Assembly (NCBI GenBank): GCA_036925085.1
Contig: JAUPFP010000035.1
Coordinates: 621,501 to 685,500 of the forward strand
DNA from: Brachycybe producta
Lineage: Eukaryota > Arthropoda > Diplopoda > Playtdesmida > Andrognathidae
DNA length: 64,000 nt
Reading direction: 5' to 3'
Part shown: positions 22,604 to 36,698 of the stretch, piece after piece
How the letters are laid out: each line of letters starts with the position of its first letter
Numbering within the stretch: the stretch's first letter is position 1
The notes under the pieces: generated by a model
Databases searched by the model: none
What the model saw: only the letters and a program-made list of their open reading frames with translations
What the model was told of the DNA's origin: nothing
Position numbers and translations under genes: made by a program

Positions 22604-23598
22604 TGCTTTGCCATTTTTGAAGTATGGTTGCACATTATACATTGTATACTCTCGCATTTAAAGGCTAGTTACTGTAAGTTTCTCTACTAGGTGTAACGTT
22701 TTTCGAGACTTATTATTTTTGAAAATCACACCTTAGACAATTTCTAAAACATTAACATGGATACATAGTGATTTGCCATAGTTTCCAATTGCTTTCAATA
22801 TTATAGTTACGAAGTCTTACTAATCTATGGAAAATGAGTTAATTTTTTTACCGTGTAAACTGCATTTCTATAATTAAAAGTATTTTTTTTTTCTTCTAAA
22901 TTCTAAAAAATTATTTACTTTTTTAAAAAAGCAACATTTTTGGAATGATGCCTAACTAATTATGATGCAGGATACATATATTTATTTTCTGTTTGGTTCT
23001 ACATTACATATTGCATATAATGTAGGTTATCATAATAATGAGACTTATCTAAGTTACAACAGAAGAAAAAAGTAATTTTCTTGGCATTTACAACTGTAGA
23101 TATGTTACTCAGTTATAAATGATTCTGATTGAGATTTGGGCGGGTTCCTGGAAGAGGTGTGGCACTCACTCTCATCTGCAGTTGATTTCTTGTTGTTATT
23201 CATATTAGAACTTTTTTTCTCACTATTATAATCTTTCATATTATTGAAGATTTTTCTTTTATATAATTGTCTGTGTTTTATGAGTTCTGAGGATTCGAGT
23301 AAAAATGCATTTTATACTGAAAAGGGTTAAACTTTTTTTTTAAAAAAAATTGGATGCGATGTAAATTTTTTTTAATAAGTTATATTATAGGTCAAAAATA
23401 ATAAGCCCAGACATAATTTATCAGTCATAAAATTTTCATTTGTATAATATTCTTTACGGTCTAATGCAGTTTGATGGCTAATAGGAAAAACCAGGATGGA
23501 TGTTTTCTTATAGCTGCCAATTTTTTTTTAAAAAAAAAGTTGTGATCATTTTAGGAGCATTATATTATTTGCATTAAGTACCGGGGAGGTGTAATGCT
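22604..23598. other. No gene seen
   Basis: AT-rich with homopolymer runs. Nothing recognised. Confidence 0.4.
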
Positions 23599-23996
23599 GG
23601 GGTCACACTACTGAACAAATTGTTGTAAATTTGTGCCACCAGGGTTGTTAGATATACATGTATATCATTGATATATGTGCAAGTACACAATATCACTTGT
23701 AATACATGTGTCTGTGTTGTGAAGGATACACATCTAGAAGGAAGTTCTATGCTAGGACTTCTTGCAACCACCACAAACAGTACCTTGAATATTACGATAT
23801 ATGGCTTCAATAATACTGTTCAGCAGTGGCGAATATAATTGAGATAAATATCAATAGTGTAGGGTTACTAGAATAACTATTTTTTGATCCACACACGCAT
23901 CAAACTGTTGAATAATTTTTTGTAGATTTCCCAGATGCACACACACACACATGTTGTGCATCAATGTACTACAATATCTTGAGCAATGTGACCCCC
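23599..23996. mobile_element. TIR element (GGGGTCACA...TGTGACCCCC)
   Basis: The terminal GGGGTCACACTACTGAAC and the complement of GAGCAATGTGACCCCC are imperfect inverted repeats. It includes a CA run at 23938-23951. A similar left end is at 29359. Confidence 0.45.
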
Positions 23997-25582
23997 GTCT
24001 TAAAGGCCACCACAATGTAGGGCAACTTCGAACACTACCAAAATAGTCTGGTTATATGGTTTTATGAAGTCGTTTTTTAAGTATTTCATAAAAATATATC
24101 TGAAATGATGTTTTTAAATAGATTAAATGTAATTGGTTCTGTACAGAGTTTTTATTGCATTTTTAAAAGTTTTTTTTCTCTCGGAATTTTACTGTTGCTT
24201 TTTTTTTCTTTCTAAAAACCCAATTATTTGAAACCCTTCTTCTTTCATGAAACTCCAACTTTATTGATTTTTATCGAAACACTGAAGTAAAAAAAAGGAA
24301 ACATTTGAAATTCATCTAACATGTGGGTTATGTTTGTTCGATATGTTTTTCCTGATTTCATTTCTATGCATGAAAACTATAGGAAATTACTTACCTACCT
24401 ACCTACCTTGAGGCTATTTGTTATGGTTATAGGGCCACATATGAAATTCTAATAGAAAGAAAAGTAAACTTTATTATAAGTTAGTTTTATTTGTTGTGTG
24501 TTTCTCAAGAGAAAAAAAAACAAGGTGTTCGGAAACTGTTATTAATTTATGAAGCATCGAAATTACTCTCTTCATAATTGTAAACATAAAAACCATCAAA
24601 CAATTTTTCACATTTACATAATTACAGTTTTGTTAAACAATGTTTTAACTTTCAGTCAGTTATGTGAATATATTATTATTATTATTATTATTATTATTTT
24701 TTCATGTTAATTATATGTTTATTTTTCTTTTGCTTTTATTATTAATATTAATATGCTTGTTGTTGTTTGGATTTATGCAAGAAGTTCTCTGATGGGGTTT
24801 TTCTAATGTTTTAGCTAGACATAAAGCTCATGGGCTGGCAATTTTATGGAAAATAAGTGTGTGGGCTTTATGGGGGCTGGTGGACTTTGTGGGCTTCTTG
24901 GAATATGGTTCTCTTTGTCGATCTCGTAGGCCTTATGGATTATGGACCTGGATTAATATAGGCTAACCATTTGTTGGATGGCCAATGGCCATGGCCAGAT
25001 TTTTTTTTACAAAGTGCAGGTCTAGTGTGCAATATGTGCAGGCATACATGCGTCTTCATCTGTGTTTGGCCTACCTTTCCATCAATTCTGCTCGGTGATG
25101 GTTATGTATTCGGTCCTGTTCGCTTTCGCAAATGTTGCAGTTTTCTGTTATGCTAGTTTTGGATGGTGGCAGTACTGACGAGGTGTACATAAGCAATGAC
25201 AGCGTCATCAGTATAGTGGACCTAGCGAAGATGACTAGAAACCACCTACCAGTATGCCATAGACGTGCCTGGGCATTTGCAAACTAGACTGACATATACC
25301 CTTGGGCATGAGTAATCTAAAGCCTATGTTGCCTATCGACTGTAGTTATTTGAGTAAGGAAGGTGTTTGTATTTTGTATGCGATGTATGCACGTAAGTCC
25401 ACGTGCACAGTCATGTGGTCTTGTGAGACAACAAACAGCAGATGCTTACAACACACAGCTCATGGCGGTAAAAAAACAGCGCGCATGAAAATCCACCTTA
25501 AGAGTGTGTTTTCTGCATGTGGTCTTTCTATGTGCGAATGTGCGTGGTTGTTTTGAGTGCGTGCCCGTGTACTTTTACTTCA
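23997..25582. other. No gene seen; (ATT)n microsatellite at 24671-24700
   Basis: The only structured part is the ATT run. The G/T-rich stretch at 24830-24990 shows no recognisable gene. Confidence 0.45.
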
Positions 25583-25985
25583 GCTTAACAACTGCTAGCA
25601 GCCAAATAGGCCTATGGCAGAGGGACATAAAAGTCCATATGCAGCAGTAAGCATTGTCAAGCACATATACATGCACATATATAAAAACAAAATGAATATA
25701 CAAATGTCAATCCCACAAAACAAAATTATCCCCATTCACCACTGCCTCAGGAAGAGAGTTCCATTGTCTTATAACTCTTGGAAAAAAAGACCAATAATAT
25801 GAATCTGTCCTAGCAAAAATCTCCCTAATTTTCCTAGAGTGGTCAGCCCTGCCCATGTATACATTAGTGCTTTATGAATATCACTGGACTGTGGTTTAGG
25901 ACAATCACCACGTGTAATTTTTCCAAACAATTTCAAACTTAACTCAGTCCTGCAAACCGCATAAGCTTATACAGTAAATGATAAG
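25583..25985 (-). mobile_element. CR1/Jockey-type retrotransposon, 3' fragment
   Basis: Closely similar to 60760-61125 in the same orientation, including TAGGCCTATG, CAAGCACATATA, TGCCTCAGGAAGA and GGACAATCACC. It covers the 3' UTR and the end of ORF2 (complement of WNFLPEAVV) and is 5'-truncated, as is usual for non-LTR elements. Confidence 0.75.
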
Positions 25986-28039
25986 CTCAATTTGCATCAT
26001 GCCACATAGGCCTAGTAGTAATTAATGATAAAAGTGAAGACAGTAAAAAAGACGCAAATAGAAAATGAACTGGAAATTTGTGTCAATTTGAAATGCATTC
26101 AACAACAACAAAAAACACACAGCTTGGTGTCTTTTTGGTGCACGTGAAAATTGGTTCCTTCATATGTTGTTTGTTACTAATTAAAAATTAAGCTCTTTTG
26201 CATATGTTTTAAAAGAGTAAATGAGAGAGACAATTACTGAGAATGTTCTAAAATCAATAAAAATGATGCCCCTCAGTTGCTATAGGTTACTTGGGCATAA
26301 TTTTTAACAACAGTTGTATTTGACACTTACTACATATTGAGACCTATACTCAAAAATAGGCATTGTTTAATTGAAACGAAATATGTTGCCACTCTGCTCC
26401 AGTAATATTTCTGGGCCCATCTGGAACGTTTTCGATCTTTTAATTTTTCAAAATTACTCATGTTTTTTTCCTAACGTTTCTCAAATTTCAGTCAATAGTT
26501 TGATTACAGCGTTATTTTTAAAGCAGTAATTTATTAAGTTATTATGTAATTAGTTTTTTTTAATGATGCATATGTTTAATTTTATTTTCATTTTTTTTGG
26601 CAAGATGTAGAAAACGATTAAAAAGCTTCTTGAAAGTCTTCGTATTTTGGCCCAGGTAAAGTACCGAGCATATTTGCTAGTTCGTTATAAAAAGGCTTTT
26701 TTTATTCCCACTGAAGTTTTAACCACATGTGGCATTAACTAGGTTTTTATCACAGGGAGCAAAAATAATGAATGCCCCACCAAAACTATTTTTTTTTTGC
26801 AAAATATATTCATGAAGAAACCAAAAAAATAATGGGGTTTTCAGTCGAAGAATCAGGTTAGAGACTATAATCTGTGGTTAAAGTTGCTTCTAGCATGAAG
26901 TTATCCAGACTGGAACACCAGGTTGCTTTTTGATTGGCCAGGTTGCCATACTAATTAATATAAAAATATTAATTATTAATCTAATTGCACCGTTTTAGCG
27001 ACTGATACCTGGAACAAACTGCTCCGATTGTTCCCGGCCGTAACTAAGCTACTGCTAGTACAATGGTTGTGATGTTACTGATGTGGTTTACAAAAACAAC
27101 TAGAGGTTGGGTTGCTCAAAGTAGTGTTGACTAGAGATCCTGTACAGACAGTCATAGAGATCTCCATACAGAAATGAGTAGCGACCATTTATCTAACGGT
27201 CAATATAATAGATGGAACCTGTGAGAGTTCTTAGACCCAGTGATTTAAAAGGGGAAATACTTTTTTTGGCAGTGGTTGTTATTGGATTTCTTTCCCTCTC
27301 TATGGCTAAAAATACTTGATATTTGAAATGCCACTTGATGTCAGTAGAAAGAGAGAGAGAAAACCATTTGAGAGTATGGCTCGTAATCCTTTCACGGGAG
27401 TCAGTTGCCATGTGATTACAAGGTTGACATATGGGACTGGGCCACCACACCATAACCAACCTCAAAATGTTCGCACTTTTTTATTTCTAGATAACAAATC
27501 CACTTCCTGTGAGAGAATGAGGCCACAAGTACCTCAACAACCAAAAAAAAAAAAAAACATAGAAACCCTTTGCCATTTGATTAATTATGATGATGTATGC
27601 ATATACTCTGAGTTAATGTGTATCTTAATGGCAATCAAACTATACTATTATATTGCGTGAGATTTATTTGGGTTTCGTCAACAGTTTTTTGTTGTTGTGG
27701 CCAATAATAAATTTTATGTACCTGCATATACAGGGTGAAAGAAATAAACTGTTCATTTTTTGTTTTGTTTTAGGCCAAGTATGAAGTTTAAGATAATTTG
27801 ACAGTAATGTTCTTGTTCTATTCAATGTAACACATTCTGTGGCAATACAGAATAGTGACGTCAAAATGACGGCACAGACAACAGTTTTTACCGCAATGCA
27901 ATGCTTACTACTAAACAAACGGCTACTACACCTTCAGTTTGTTAGTGTTTCCGATATATAATCGACATCAGTTATTTTAAATAAAGCTTTTCACGTACAT
28001 TGACGAGAGTCATGGTTAATTTGAATTTTTCAATTTTAA
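25986..28039. other. No gene seen
   Basis: AT-rich. TACAGGGTGAAAGAAATAAAC at 27730 resembles a DNA transposon end without a partner. No coding evidence. Confidence 0.45.
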
Positions 28040-28135
28040 TAATTACTCTGCAAACAGCCCAAAGGGCCTGTGACAGACGGACCCATTTAGTCCAAAAACA
28101 GCATAGAAATAAATGCATTGTCAAAATAAACATTT
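28040..28135 (-). mobile_element. CR1-type 3' end relic
   Basis: ATTACTCTGCAAACAGCCC...GGCCTGTGACAGACGGA corresponds to the 3' end of the elements at 36414 and 60745. Confidence 0.5.
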
Positions 28136-29357
28136 ATTCCCTCAGATTGAAGTTCATTTGCAACATCATTATACATGCTTTGTAGCCCTATGAATTTTCC
28201 AAATCGTAACATTCCCTATGCACAGCATTTTCTGGAAGCAAATTTCATTGTTGACTAACCCTAGGTACAAGTGACTGATGACAAATTAGTATGAGATGTG
28301 CGCAATCACATAGACTTCTCGTAGGAGTGAACAATATTATTGTTGTTATCCGTATGTACGTTCTTCATTTTCAGTAACACAAACACGACTGTCGCTATTC
28401 CGTATTGCCCTACGTGCTCAATGAAGATAACGAGAACTTAAATACTGGTACACCGTACACACCATTAAGTAAAGCAAGAACAATGCAAGGTCGTTCTCTT
28501 CTGCGCATGTGCATATAGGCTTAAATTTATCAATGTTATTAAGTGGACCAAAGAAGTGCTTTCCAGAAAAGAATTAAAGTTGTTTCTAGAAACTAAAATA
28601 GTAAGATGAATATGTTAAAATATTTTCATAATATCTTTTAAAATAAACCTTTTTTTATGGCTGTTAATAAATGATAAAGTTTGGATTTTTCGTCAGCATT
28701 AAGTGAAAAATGAACATAAAATTATCATAAAACATTTATTTTTTAAAGATATTAGGAAGGAATTTTATTATGCGCTGGAATAGAATCTAATTTAGGTTTA
28801 AGGTGTTAGGTTGTTAAATCTTTTGAATTAATCTTTTTATGGCTGTTGAGAAATTTTCACAACGTTTCTGTGTAAACTTCAATGAAAAATGAAAATATTT
28901 TAAATTTTTTATAAAGTTATGAATTTTTTTTAGCAGATTCTTTTACTATTCTAGTTTTTAAGAAACTTATTTTCTTAAAAGAGGTGGTCTACTTTAAAAT
29001 TTTTTTTTTTTAAATAATTTTATGGTCTACACTTATTTGATTGCAATATTTTTTTTTAAAAAAATACAAATGTCTCGTCAGGAGATGCACTTTTTCGTCA
29101 AATGAGAATTTTTGTGGTTATTGGCAACATGGTATTTTTTATGTTGCAACCATAAAAGTCATAACTTTTGAAAATTTTATTTATGATTTCTTGATAAGTG
29201 CTAACAGAAAATAAATGAAACAAAAAAATGTTGAAAACATTCTGAATAATTTAATGATGTGTCGTAATATAATACAGTGTTTTAATTTTTAATCAAAAGG
29301 CAAAACGACTTCATTTTCACTTTTGGCTTTTTTTTTTAACTTCGCAGTTTTATAAAA
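28136..29357. other. No gene seen
   Basis: AT-rich. Nothing recognised. Confidence 0.4.
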
Positions 29358-29638
29358 CAGGGGTCACACTACTTATCGATTGTGTTACAACGTTTCCCAA
29401 ACTCCAAATGTACAAACACTTCAACATTTTGATGTTTGTCATCAAATTTATCAAGAATCTTTATTCTAGTTAACTTTAATACTAGTAGTTAACTTTGAAA
29501 ACTATTGATATTCACACTAGCCACAGCCGCCCACTACCATAATGTAATCAAACCAGACAATATTTGCACACAAGGGATGTTGTGTACCCTTTGCACCACA
29601 TTTGAAAACATTTTATTGAGTAGTTTATGGCCCCCGTA
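29358..29638. mobile_element. Possible second GGGGTCACA element
   Basis: It starts GGGGTCACACTACTTATCG like 23599. The right end is degraded to GGCCCCCGT. Boundary uncertain. Confidence 0.25.
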
Positions 29639-30894
29639 TTATATAACTGTGGCCTAGTATTACATCCTTAGCAGTCTTACAACATGTCTAAGGACTTTGG
29701 AGAACGGTATCAGGAGACCAGTAAGATTAATTGAAGACGTTTATTTTACAACACAATGGTGAACTTGCCACAACAGATGGAATGATAGATGGACAATCTG
29801 TATTGTTCTCATAAATAACTTGTATTGAAACACGTATGTTGTGTACTAAATTAAGTGGTTAGTTAATTAGTACAGTTTTCTTATCTATAAAACACAATAA
29901 TATTGGTATTTTGTGAAAGGTTCCGTATATTTTCTTTCTGCAACAACAGCAACAATATTGACCGCATGACAAACATGTTGATTATATTTTTTTGTTTGCA
30001 TATTCAGAGTACATTATTGTTATTGCCTAATTTAATTAAAAATTGTAGTGTAAATGTCATTTTTGGTTTGACGTTTAAAAGGAGGAGTGGGAGGGGGAAA
30101 CGTTGATGGCAAAACCTGAGAGCCTTTTTGGTTGTTTTTCGACGTCGTGGTTGGTGAGAGAGGGTGGGGGAGGGGGTGGTTGGTTGTGTGGTCTCACATT
30201 CAATTTCGGTTCAGATGCTCCACGTAAAATTTGCCTATTGCCCATTTTCTCCACCTTTTAATTTAATTTCAGTTTAGAATATTCAAACGCTAAAATAAAA
30301 TGTAATTTGTTTTTTTTTTCTCGGTATTTCTATTGAAGTTCATTTTAATTTTCTATGAAGATGGATTGAACGAGGCGGTGGATGATTGCATTTTAAATTA
30401 ATTTTTTTTTCTTCTTTCTTCAAAGTGGTAATATTTATTATTTTGTGGGGAACAGAGAAATTTTTATTCAGTAATCAATTTAGTGATTGTCAAACTGTGA
30501 TTTTGTAGTAATTCGAATGTTCCTGAACTGTGGTTACTGTATTCCCCAGATACAAGAGTAGAACATTCACATTAATCAAATACTAAGCCTAGTTGCACTT
30601 AAATATTAAAAATACATTTTAACAAAAAAAAAATTAGTCGTTCAAAGTAACAAGTGTTTTTGAAGAAGAAGAAAATTGGATCTAGAGGTTTTGGGCGTCA
30701 CATTACATAAATTGAAAAATTGAAAAAGAAAAAATGTCCACAAAACTATTCAATAATTTGAAGTGTCACCAAACTCATCAATTTAATCTTAATTATATTT
30801 ACAGTAGCCACAGCCCAATAGCAACATTGTTTGTCGTTTAATTGGATTTCAACAGATTGTTGCACAAAAAATAGTTCTCTTCTTTTATGAACAA
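29639..30894. other. No gene seen; G-run cluster at 30079-30185
   Basis: The plus strand has several G-runs (GGGAGGGGG at 30088, GGGTGGGGGAGGGGG at 30160) that could support a G-quadruplex. Otherwise AT-rich and unrecognised. Confidence 0.35.
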
Positions 30895-31117
30895 CAACAC
30901 ATAACAGACAATTAGAAAACGGGATGAACAGAAGTTGGCTCCGCCCTTTTTATGACGACCGGCAACTTTTAACTGGTTTATTGTGTGGTTCGACGTTGAA
31001 AAGGGCGGAGCATGCGACGTCAGACTACATAACCAACCAATTAGAAGTTGCGTTCGTCATAAAAAGGGCGGAGCCAACTTCTGTTCATCTCGTTTTCTAA
31101 TTGCCTGTCAACACAGT
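30895..31117. mobile_element. Palindromic MITE with 9-bp duplication, copy 2
   Basis: The element (30904-31108) has the ends ACAGACAATTAGAAAAC and GTTTTCTAATTGCCTGT and the same GGCTCCGCCC arms as 20592-20797. The flanks CAACACATA and CAACACAGT agree at 7 of 9 bases. Confidence 0.75.
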
Positions 31118-31500
31118 GGTACTGTTGGATTACAATCCACAACAGTTAATTGAAAAGTGTGACTTTAGCTGAAGGCATGCACACGTACTCGTGATGTACA
31201 ATAAAGGCTCAGTGCTTTGCTGCACTGTGACGTCATTACTCCAGCTATTTATGACAAAAAGTAAAGCAACCTAAGTAGAGCAGTAACAAGCAGCCAATGA
31301 AAACACTCTCACTTTTTCTTGTTTCTTTCTCATTCATCCTTGAAAAACAAGATGACAGATTTGTAATTGGTTGATAGAAGAATGCGTCACCCTTTACTAC
31401 AGCTGTAGTAAAGGGTGAATAGTGGGAACTGGTGTGCAGTAAGCAGTGTCAATACAGTAGTGTTGCGGTAGTCAATACAGTAAAAAAAACGTTGTAATGG
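31118..31500. repeat. Intergenic, with perfect 32-bp palindrome at 31387-31418
   Basis: TCACCCTTTACTACAG is followed directly by its exact complement. Nothing else recognised. Confidence 0.6.
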
Positions 31501-32406
31501 GAATGAGGCTAGATACATCGTTTAGTTCAAAATTTCTCCGAATGTAGGCGCTGCGATCGTTGTTGATTGAAAAACGGTTTTTTAACGTTTTTTCTCCCGG
31601 TTCGAAGTCACATATTAATTAATAGAAAAATAATTTCGCGTGCTAACCTTATAAAAAGAAAACATTGTGAAGCCAGTAGATTAATGCACGTAATAATTAT
31701 TTTGTTATTGTTCTAAGTCGTTTTTAATGGAAGTTCTTCAAATGTTTGGGTGACGGTATTTTGCTCCTATGGGACTTAACATGGAGTTAAAAAAACGTAA
31801 GATTTTAAATGTTATTTAAAAATAGAAAGCCCTTTTAAAATTTAGAAAAAGGAATAATCCTGAAGGCAATAAACACACGTAAGTACGTGCTAATTTTTCT
31901 GATTGCTCTAAATCATTTTTAATGAGAGTTCTCTTAACTTTTGTTGGACGGTGTTTTAGTCCTATGGGACTTAACATGGAATTTAAAAACGTACGATTTT
32001 AAACGTTATTAAAAAATAGAAGGACCTTTTCAAAATTTATAAAAAGGAAACATCGTGAAGCCAATACATGAATGTATGTGCTAATTATTTTGTTATTGTT
32101 CTAAATCAGTTTTAACGAGAGTTTTTCAAATGTTTGTGGGACGGTTTTTGATCCTATGGGATTTAACATGGGGTTGAAAAAACGAACGACTTTGAACCTT
32201 GTTTAAAAATAGAAGGACCTTTTCAAAAATTATATAAATCGAGCACGTGAAGAACAATACTTTTTATTGCATTTTGCGCGTTACTGTATTTGAATTGAGC
32301 GATTGTGAGGCGATTTCTTTCAGTTTTAGTAACTATATAAGAACACTCATTTGTCTCGTTGTCGTCTGCTCAAAACAACAAGATGGACGTGGATCTAGGC
32401 TCTTAA
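31501..32406 (+). mobile_element. TTAA-flanked element, family 1, copy 2
   Basis: It starts GAGGCTAGATACATCGTTTAG at 31505 and ends GGATCTAGGCTC-TTAA at 32406. The left TTAA has decayed to GAAT. It contains three direct units of about 190 bp starting near 31664, 31852 and 32047. It is the best uninterrupted plus-strand copy. Confidence 0.8.
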
Positions 32407-33370
32407 TGAGGAAAAAACTATCCATAGTATTTTTAATGTCATTAGATAATATTGATAGTCTCCACCATGGATAGTGTTATTGATAATTTTTTAAGATGAT
32501 AAAAAATGTAAAAATCAATAGCCTGACACTGAAGTGACACAATAATATATTAATAATAATAATAATAATAATAAGAAACACAAAAAAATTCACAAAAGTA
32601 TTTTTATTGGAATTTTGAATATTATTATTTAGGCTTAATTTCACTAATTTAACTTTAAAAAAATTGATAATTGGAAAAAAATATGAACTTAAAATCGAGT
32701 TTAGCCTATTTTAAGAAACACATGTACATTATATTTGTGCTTGGTTACAAATTTATTTAATATCAATTACTAAATTAGCTTCTAGACTCGTTTCCACCAC
32801 TCCGTACACTGAGAGGCTACTGAGCATAATGTACAAACTCATATATATGCATTAAATTGCCTTAATAAAACCAAGCATTTAAAACCAAAAATTGTGAAGA
32901 TATAATTATGAAAATACTATTAGCATACTTAATTTAGACTACTATTCTAGTTTCTAACAAACACTGAATTTTGTTCTTATATATTTGCTTCTAAAAACGG
33001 CATATGTGAATTTCAACAATGCCAATATTTACTGTTTTGTTCAGTTTGCTCACATTCAATATCATGAACATAGCATTTTGGTATTCAACTCGTGAACATT
33101 TGTGTACATTTATCAGATATTTTCTAGTTCTTCCTCCTATGCACCAACCGTCGTCTCATCCATCTACCTCAGACTTAATTATATTTGCTTTTTTTTAGAA
33201 GGATATCCATCTACAGATGTTCAACATTCTTTAGTTTATTATACATGTACACTCATTGTACAGTGTGTGACAAATGCATGTTGCCATATTTGTAACTAAA
33301 CTAGTAACATGCCTGTCCTCAGACAGGGATTTAAGAATAAATCTAAATACATTGTGAGGGTGTATAGCCC
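32407..33370. other. No gene seen; (TAA)n at 32550-32573
   Basis: AT-rich with one trinucleotide run. Confidence 0.45.
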
Positions 33371-33551
33371 ACAGGCATCTCTACCCAGCACTAAAATTTC
33401 GTTTGTCCCGCCCTTTTATGAGCGTCCGATCAAATATCAACAAATTAGAAATTGAAAAGGGTGGGGCATGTGACATCAGACCAATTAGAAATTGATGACG
33501 CTCATAAAAGAGCAGGGCAAATGAAATTTTAGTGCTGGGCAAACTGCCTGT
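33371..33551. mobile_element. Palindromic MITE related to the 9-bp-duplication family
   Basis: Ends ACAGGCA and TGCCTGT. The inner arms, CCCAGCACTAAAATTTC and its complement, then CGCCCTTTTATGA-like blocks, follow the design of 20592-20797. No target duplication is visible. Confidence 0.6.
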
Positions 33552-36413
33552 GTGTGTTTGCATGTGATATCAGTTCCATTTTGTGGCACGTGACATGACA
33601 CATGCTGTATTTTTATCTGACGTTATAAACTGAGGCATTAAGGCGTGACAAGGCATGACAAGGCGTGCAGCATTGTTGCTCGTGACTTCACAACACATGC
33701 CGGATTGTTGTATCCGCTATAATGTTTGCGATTTGATGAAGTGTGACTTTATGTTGCACGCCTGTAACATTACAACATATGGACATCATTAACATGATAT
33801 CATAACATATTATGCTGTTTCGTTAGGCGTTACTCTTGATTTTTTTATGGTGGATATGTTGAGTATGCATTATATTTTGGGCATTACATGTTGGGGCGTT
33901 GCAGTTTTTTTTGGGGGGGGCGCTGTGGTTTACAGAGCGCGCCGTACTTTTTAGAGTTGACGCGGTTTGGAGGCTTTGTGGTTTTGTGCATTACATTTTT
34001 ATATTTTAATTGCATTCTTTTGAGCGTTATATATTTTTTATATTAGAAAAGCATTGTTTTGGGCGTTACGTTTTTTGAGTTATGTTGGAATTTGTTGGCT
34101 TCTTTTGATAGTTGATTCTTATTATATATAGTTGATGTGGAAAAGATTCTACAAGTAGCTATTGAAAAAAAAAAAACAGCTATTTGACCTACTGTTAGCC
34201 TCTGTGTATAGATATTTCGCCATATTGTACACTGGTGTTTCAGGCCGAACCTAAGGTAGCTTATAAACGATCGATTTTGGCTTTTTCAAGCCGAAAAATG
34301 ATTGTGTTAGGTATTGCATTTTGTTAATTGAATTATCTTTTTAATTGTCTTTCCATTTGTACTCAAACCGTCTGCTCTGCTAGAATTTTGCTTTAATTTT
34401 TGGATTACAATGGATTGTGTGTGGGGTGGATGACAATCTTTGTTACAAAATTATGTGTTCAAAACGTAATGTTACCTATGATGGGAAAATCAGAAAAAGA
34501 GAAAAAAAAAATACCTCTGCTCACATACAATTTGAAAAGACGAAACGAGCGAAACGAAACGATATATTAACAAGTACAATATTTAAGGTTCGAGGATTCA
34601 TAAAAAAATAGGTTACATTGCCCCATTGATGTGCGTGTGGTGCTTCCTATATCTTCTCTTTATTAACAGGTCGCACTAGTAGAAGCTGCATCGTACAAAA
34701 TTTCGGTTTTCTCTAGTCTAAGTTATGTTGGTTAAAATAGGAGAAATACAAGTCCACGCAAACGGACAAAAACCTTATGTCAACTTAAATAAAAGCTCGT
34801 AAAAAAAAAAAGAAAAAATACCCACGTAAAATCTCAAAAGGAAAAATCCACAGGAATTAATTTGAACTTCTGTGTTGATTTCGAGAGATTAATAAACCAG
34901 AATTGATTGTGTATTGGGCAACGGTTACAGTTGTATTTGCGTTAGATATAAATCCACTCATTAATTTTCACGTTTTAATTGACAAACGTGACATTATAAT
35001 ATGCAAACACTTTTCATTGCACTAAAAGCTAAAAAAAAATGTAGCTCGGTTCTAAAAGAAATTCATACACACTGGTGGTTGTAGCTTTGAGGATTTTTTT
35101 GGAGGGAAGGAAAATATTAGAAAAGAAAATGCATCAATCTGGAGTATCGGAGCCAAGTCAGATGGTAGGGGGAATTTTTATGTCCAATGAAGAAAAAAGC
35201 TACCTCACTGTATTATTCTCTAAAAAAAAGTATTTGGACTTTGGCATGTTTGAATATCTTGGTATAGCGTGTTCTTTTAGCTGCATGACAATCACTGCTA
35301 GCAATTTTGTCATGCGTGGAAATTTGCTTTCGTGAAATTGAGGGCTGCAGGAGATTTTACCAATTTCAACAGAGTGACATATTTAATCTGAATAGATGAA
35401 ATGTTTACAATTTTACAATGCATTCTGTACAAAAATGTATAGTAGGTGCAGAGAAATAAATCTAAAAAAAAAAACGTATGATATAAACAACGAAATAAAA
35501 TGGAATGAGACACATGCTGCCTTTCAAAACATTGCTGGGAGATGTCTGAAAATATCTCCGAGTATAATATTTACTAGAGGAGGGACAAATTCTAAATATT
35601 TTCGAATCCGAATCCTAAAAGGTTCTCGAATCTCTGGAATCCTTCATATAAGAATCCTATATTATTCATTAAGAAGATACAAATATAAATGAAATAATAC
35701 TAAATATTAAATTATTAATAATAAAAAAACAAGTGTGGCACTCAAGGTCGCCACAAGATGGCGGCCGATTAGAACTTTGTAGTTTTCATTTATTGACCAA
35801 CTAGCATTTTATGTTTGTAAACAAATTAACATCAACAAACCTTAACATTTCATATTTGTTAGTCAAATTAAAATTAATCTACCTGTATGATTCATCTGAA
35901 AGTACAAAATATCACATTTTTGAATATAACTTTTGTGTATTTTTTAGGCCTAAAGCTAAAAAAAAAATTACAGAAAGACATACTGTAATACAAATTCATT
36001 GGAAATGTCATAAAAGTGCGTTTACACTTGTAGTGTTTGCAGCTAATTTGTTCTTGCCTTAGCTCTAAAAATGAACCGTAGATGTGTAAACATCAAGTGA
36101 GAGATCTTTCTAGACTCTAGTATAAAGTCGGTGCTCTTTTATTAGGGTATTTGGACTCTTGTTAGCTAGCTACAGTAGAATAACAATGTACACAAGTCCA
36201 TAGTGCGCATCTGTTGACATCTCGAGGTCTTATTTTTTCTAAAGTTGACCAATTAGGATATCAGAAATTAAGCAACCAATTTGAACTGTTCTCACCTATA
36301 AATACAAAAAAATAAAGTTGAAACCACATTAACCGGAACGTGGTCGGACCTCTTTACATGGGTAAGTTTTGTTTAGATTTAAAAAAAAAACGTTTCAACT
36401 TGAGATTCCAGTT
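33552..36413. other. No gene seen
   Basis: Contains G/T-rich degenerate repeats (about 33640-34080, GGCGTGACAAGGC-like), an AAGATGGCGGCCG motif at 35754 resembling a YY1 site, and AATCC/GAATC-rich palindromic bits at 35600-35660. No coding evidence. Confidence 0.4.
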
Positions 36414-36607
36414 ACAATTACAATTACAAAAAAAAAAATACTCTGCAAGCAGCCGGTTGGCTTATGGCAGACGGATCCTAAGATCCAATTGCTGCTAGAT
36501 GCATTGTCAATATATAACTCCAAAAAAAATAACCTGTGTTGCAATTATAAAAAAATATAAATGCAGTCATGAAAATTTAAACCCACAATTATTATATATA
36601 TATAAAA

Positions 36608-36666
36608 TCCCAGGTCTGAGTGTTTGTGTGTGCGTGTGTGCGTGTGTGCGTGTGTGCGTGTGTGCG

Positions 36667-36698
<32 letters not shown>

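Noticed and set aside
30079-30185. G-quadruplex regulator
   Set aside because: G-runs exist, but there is no gene nearby to regulate.
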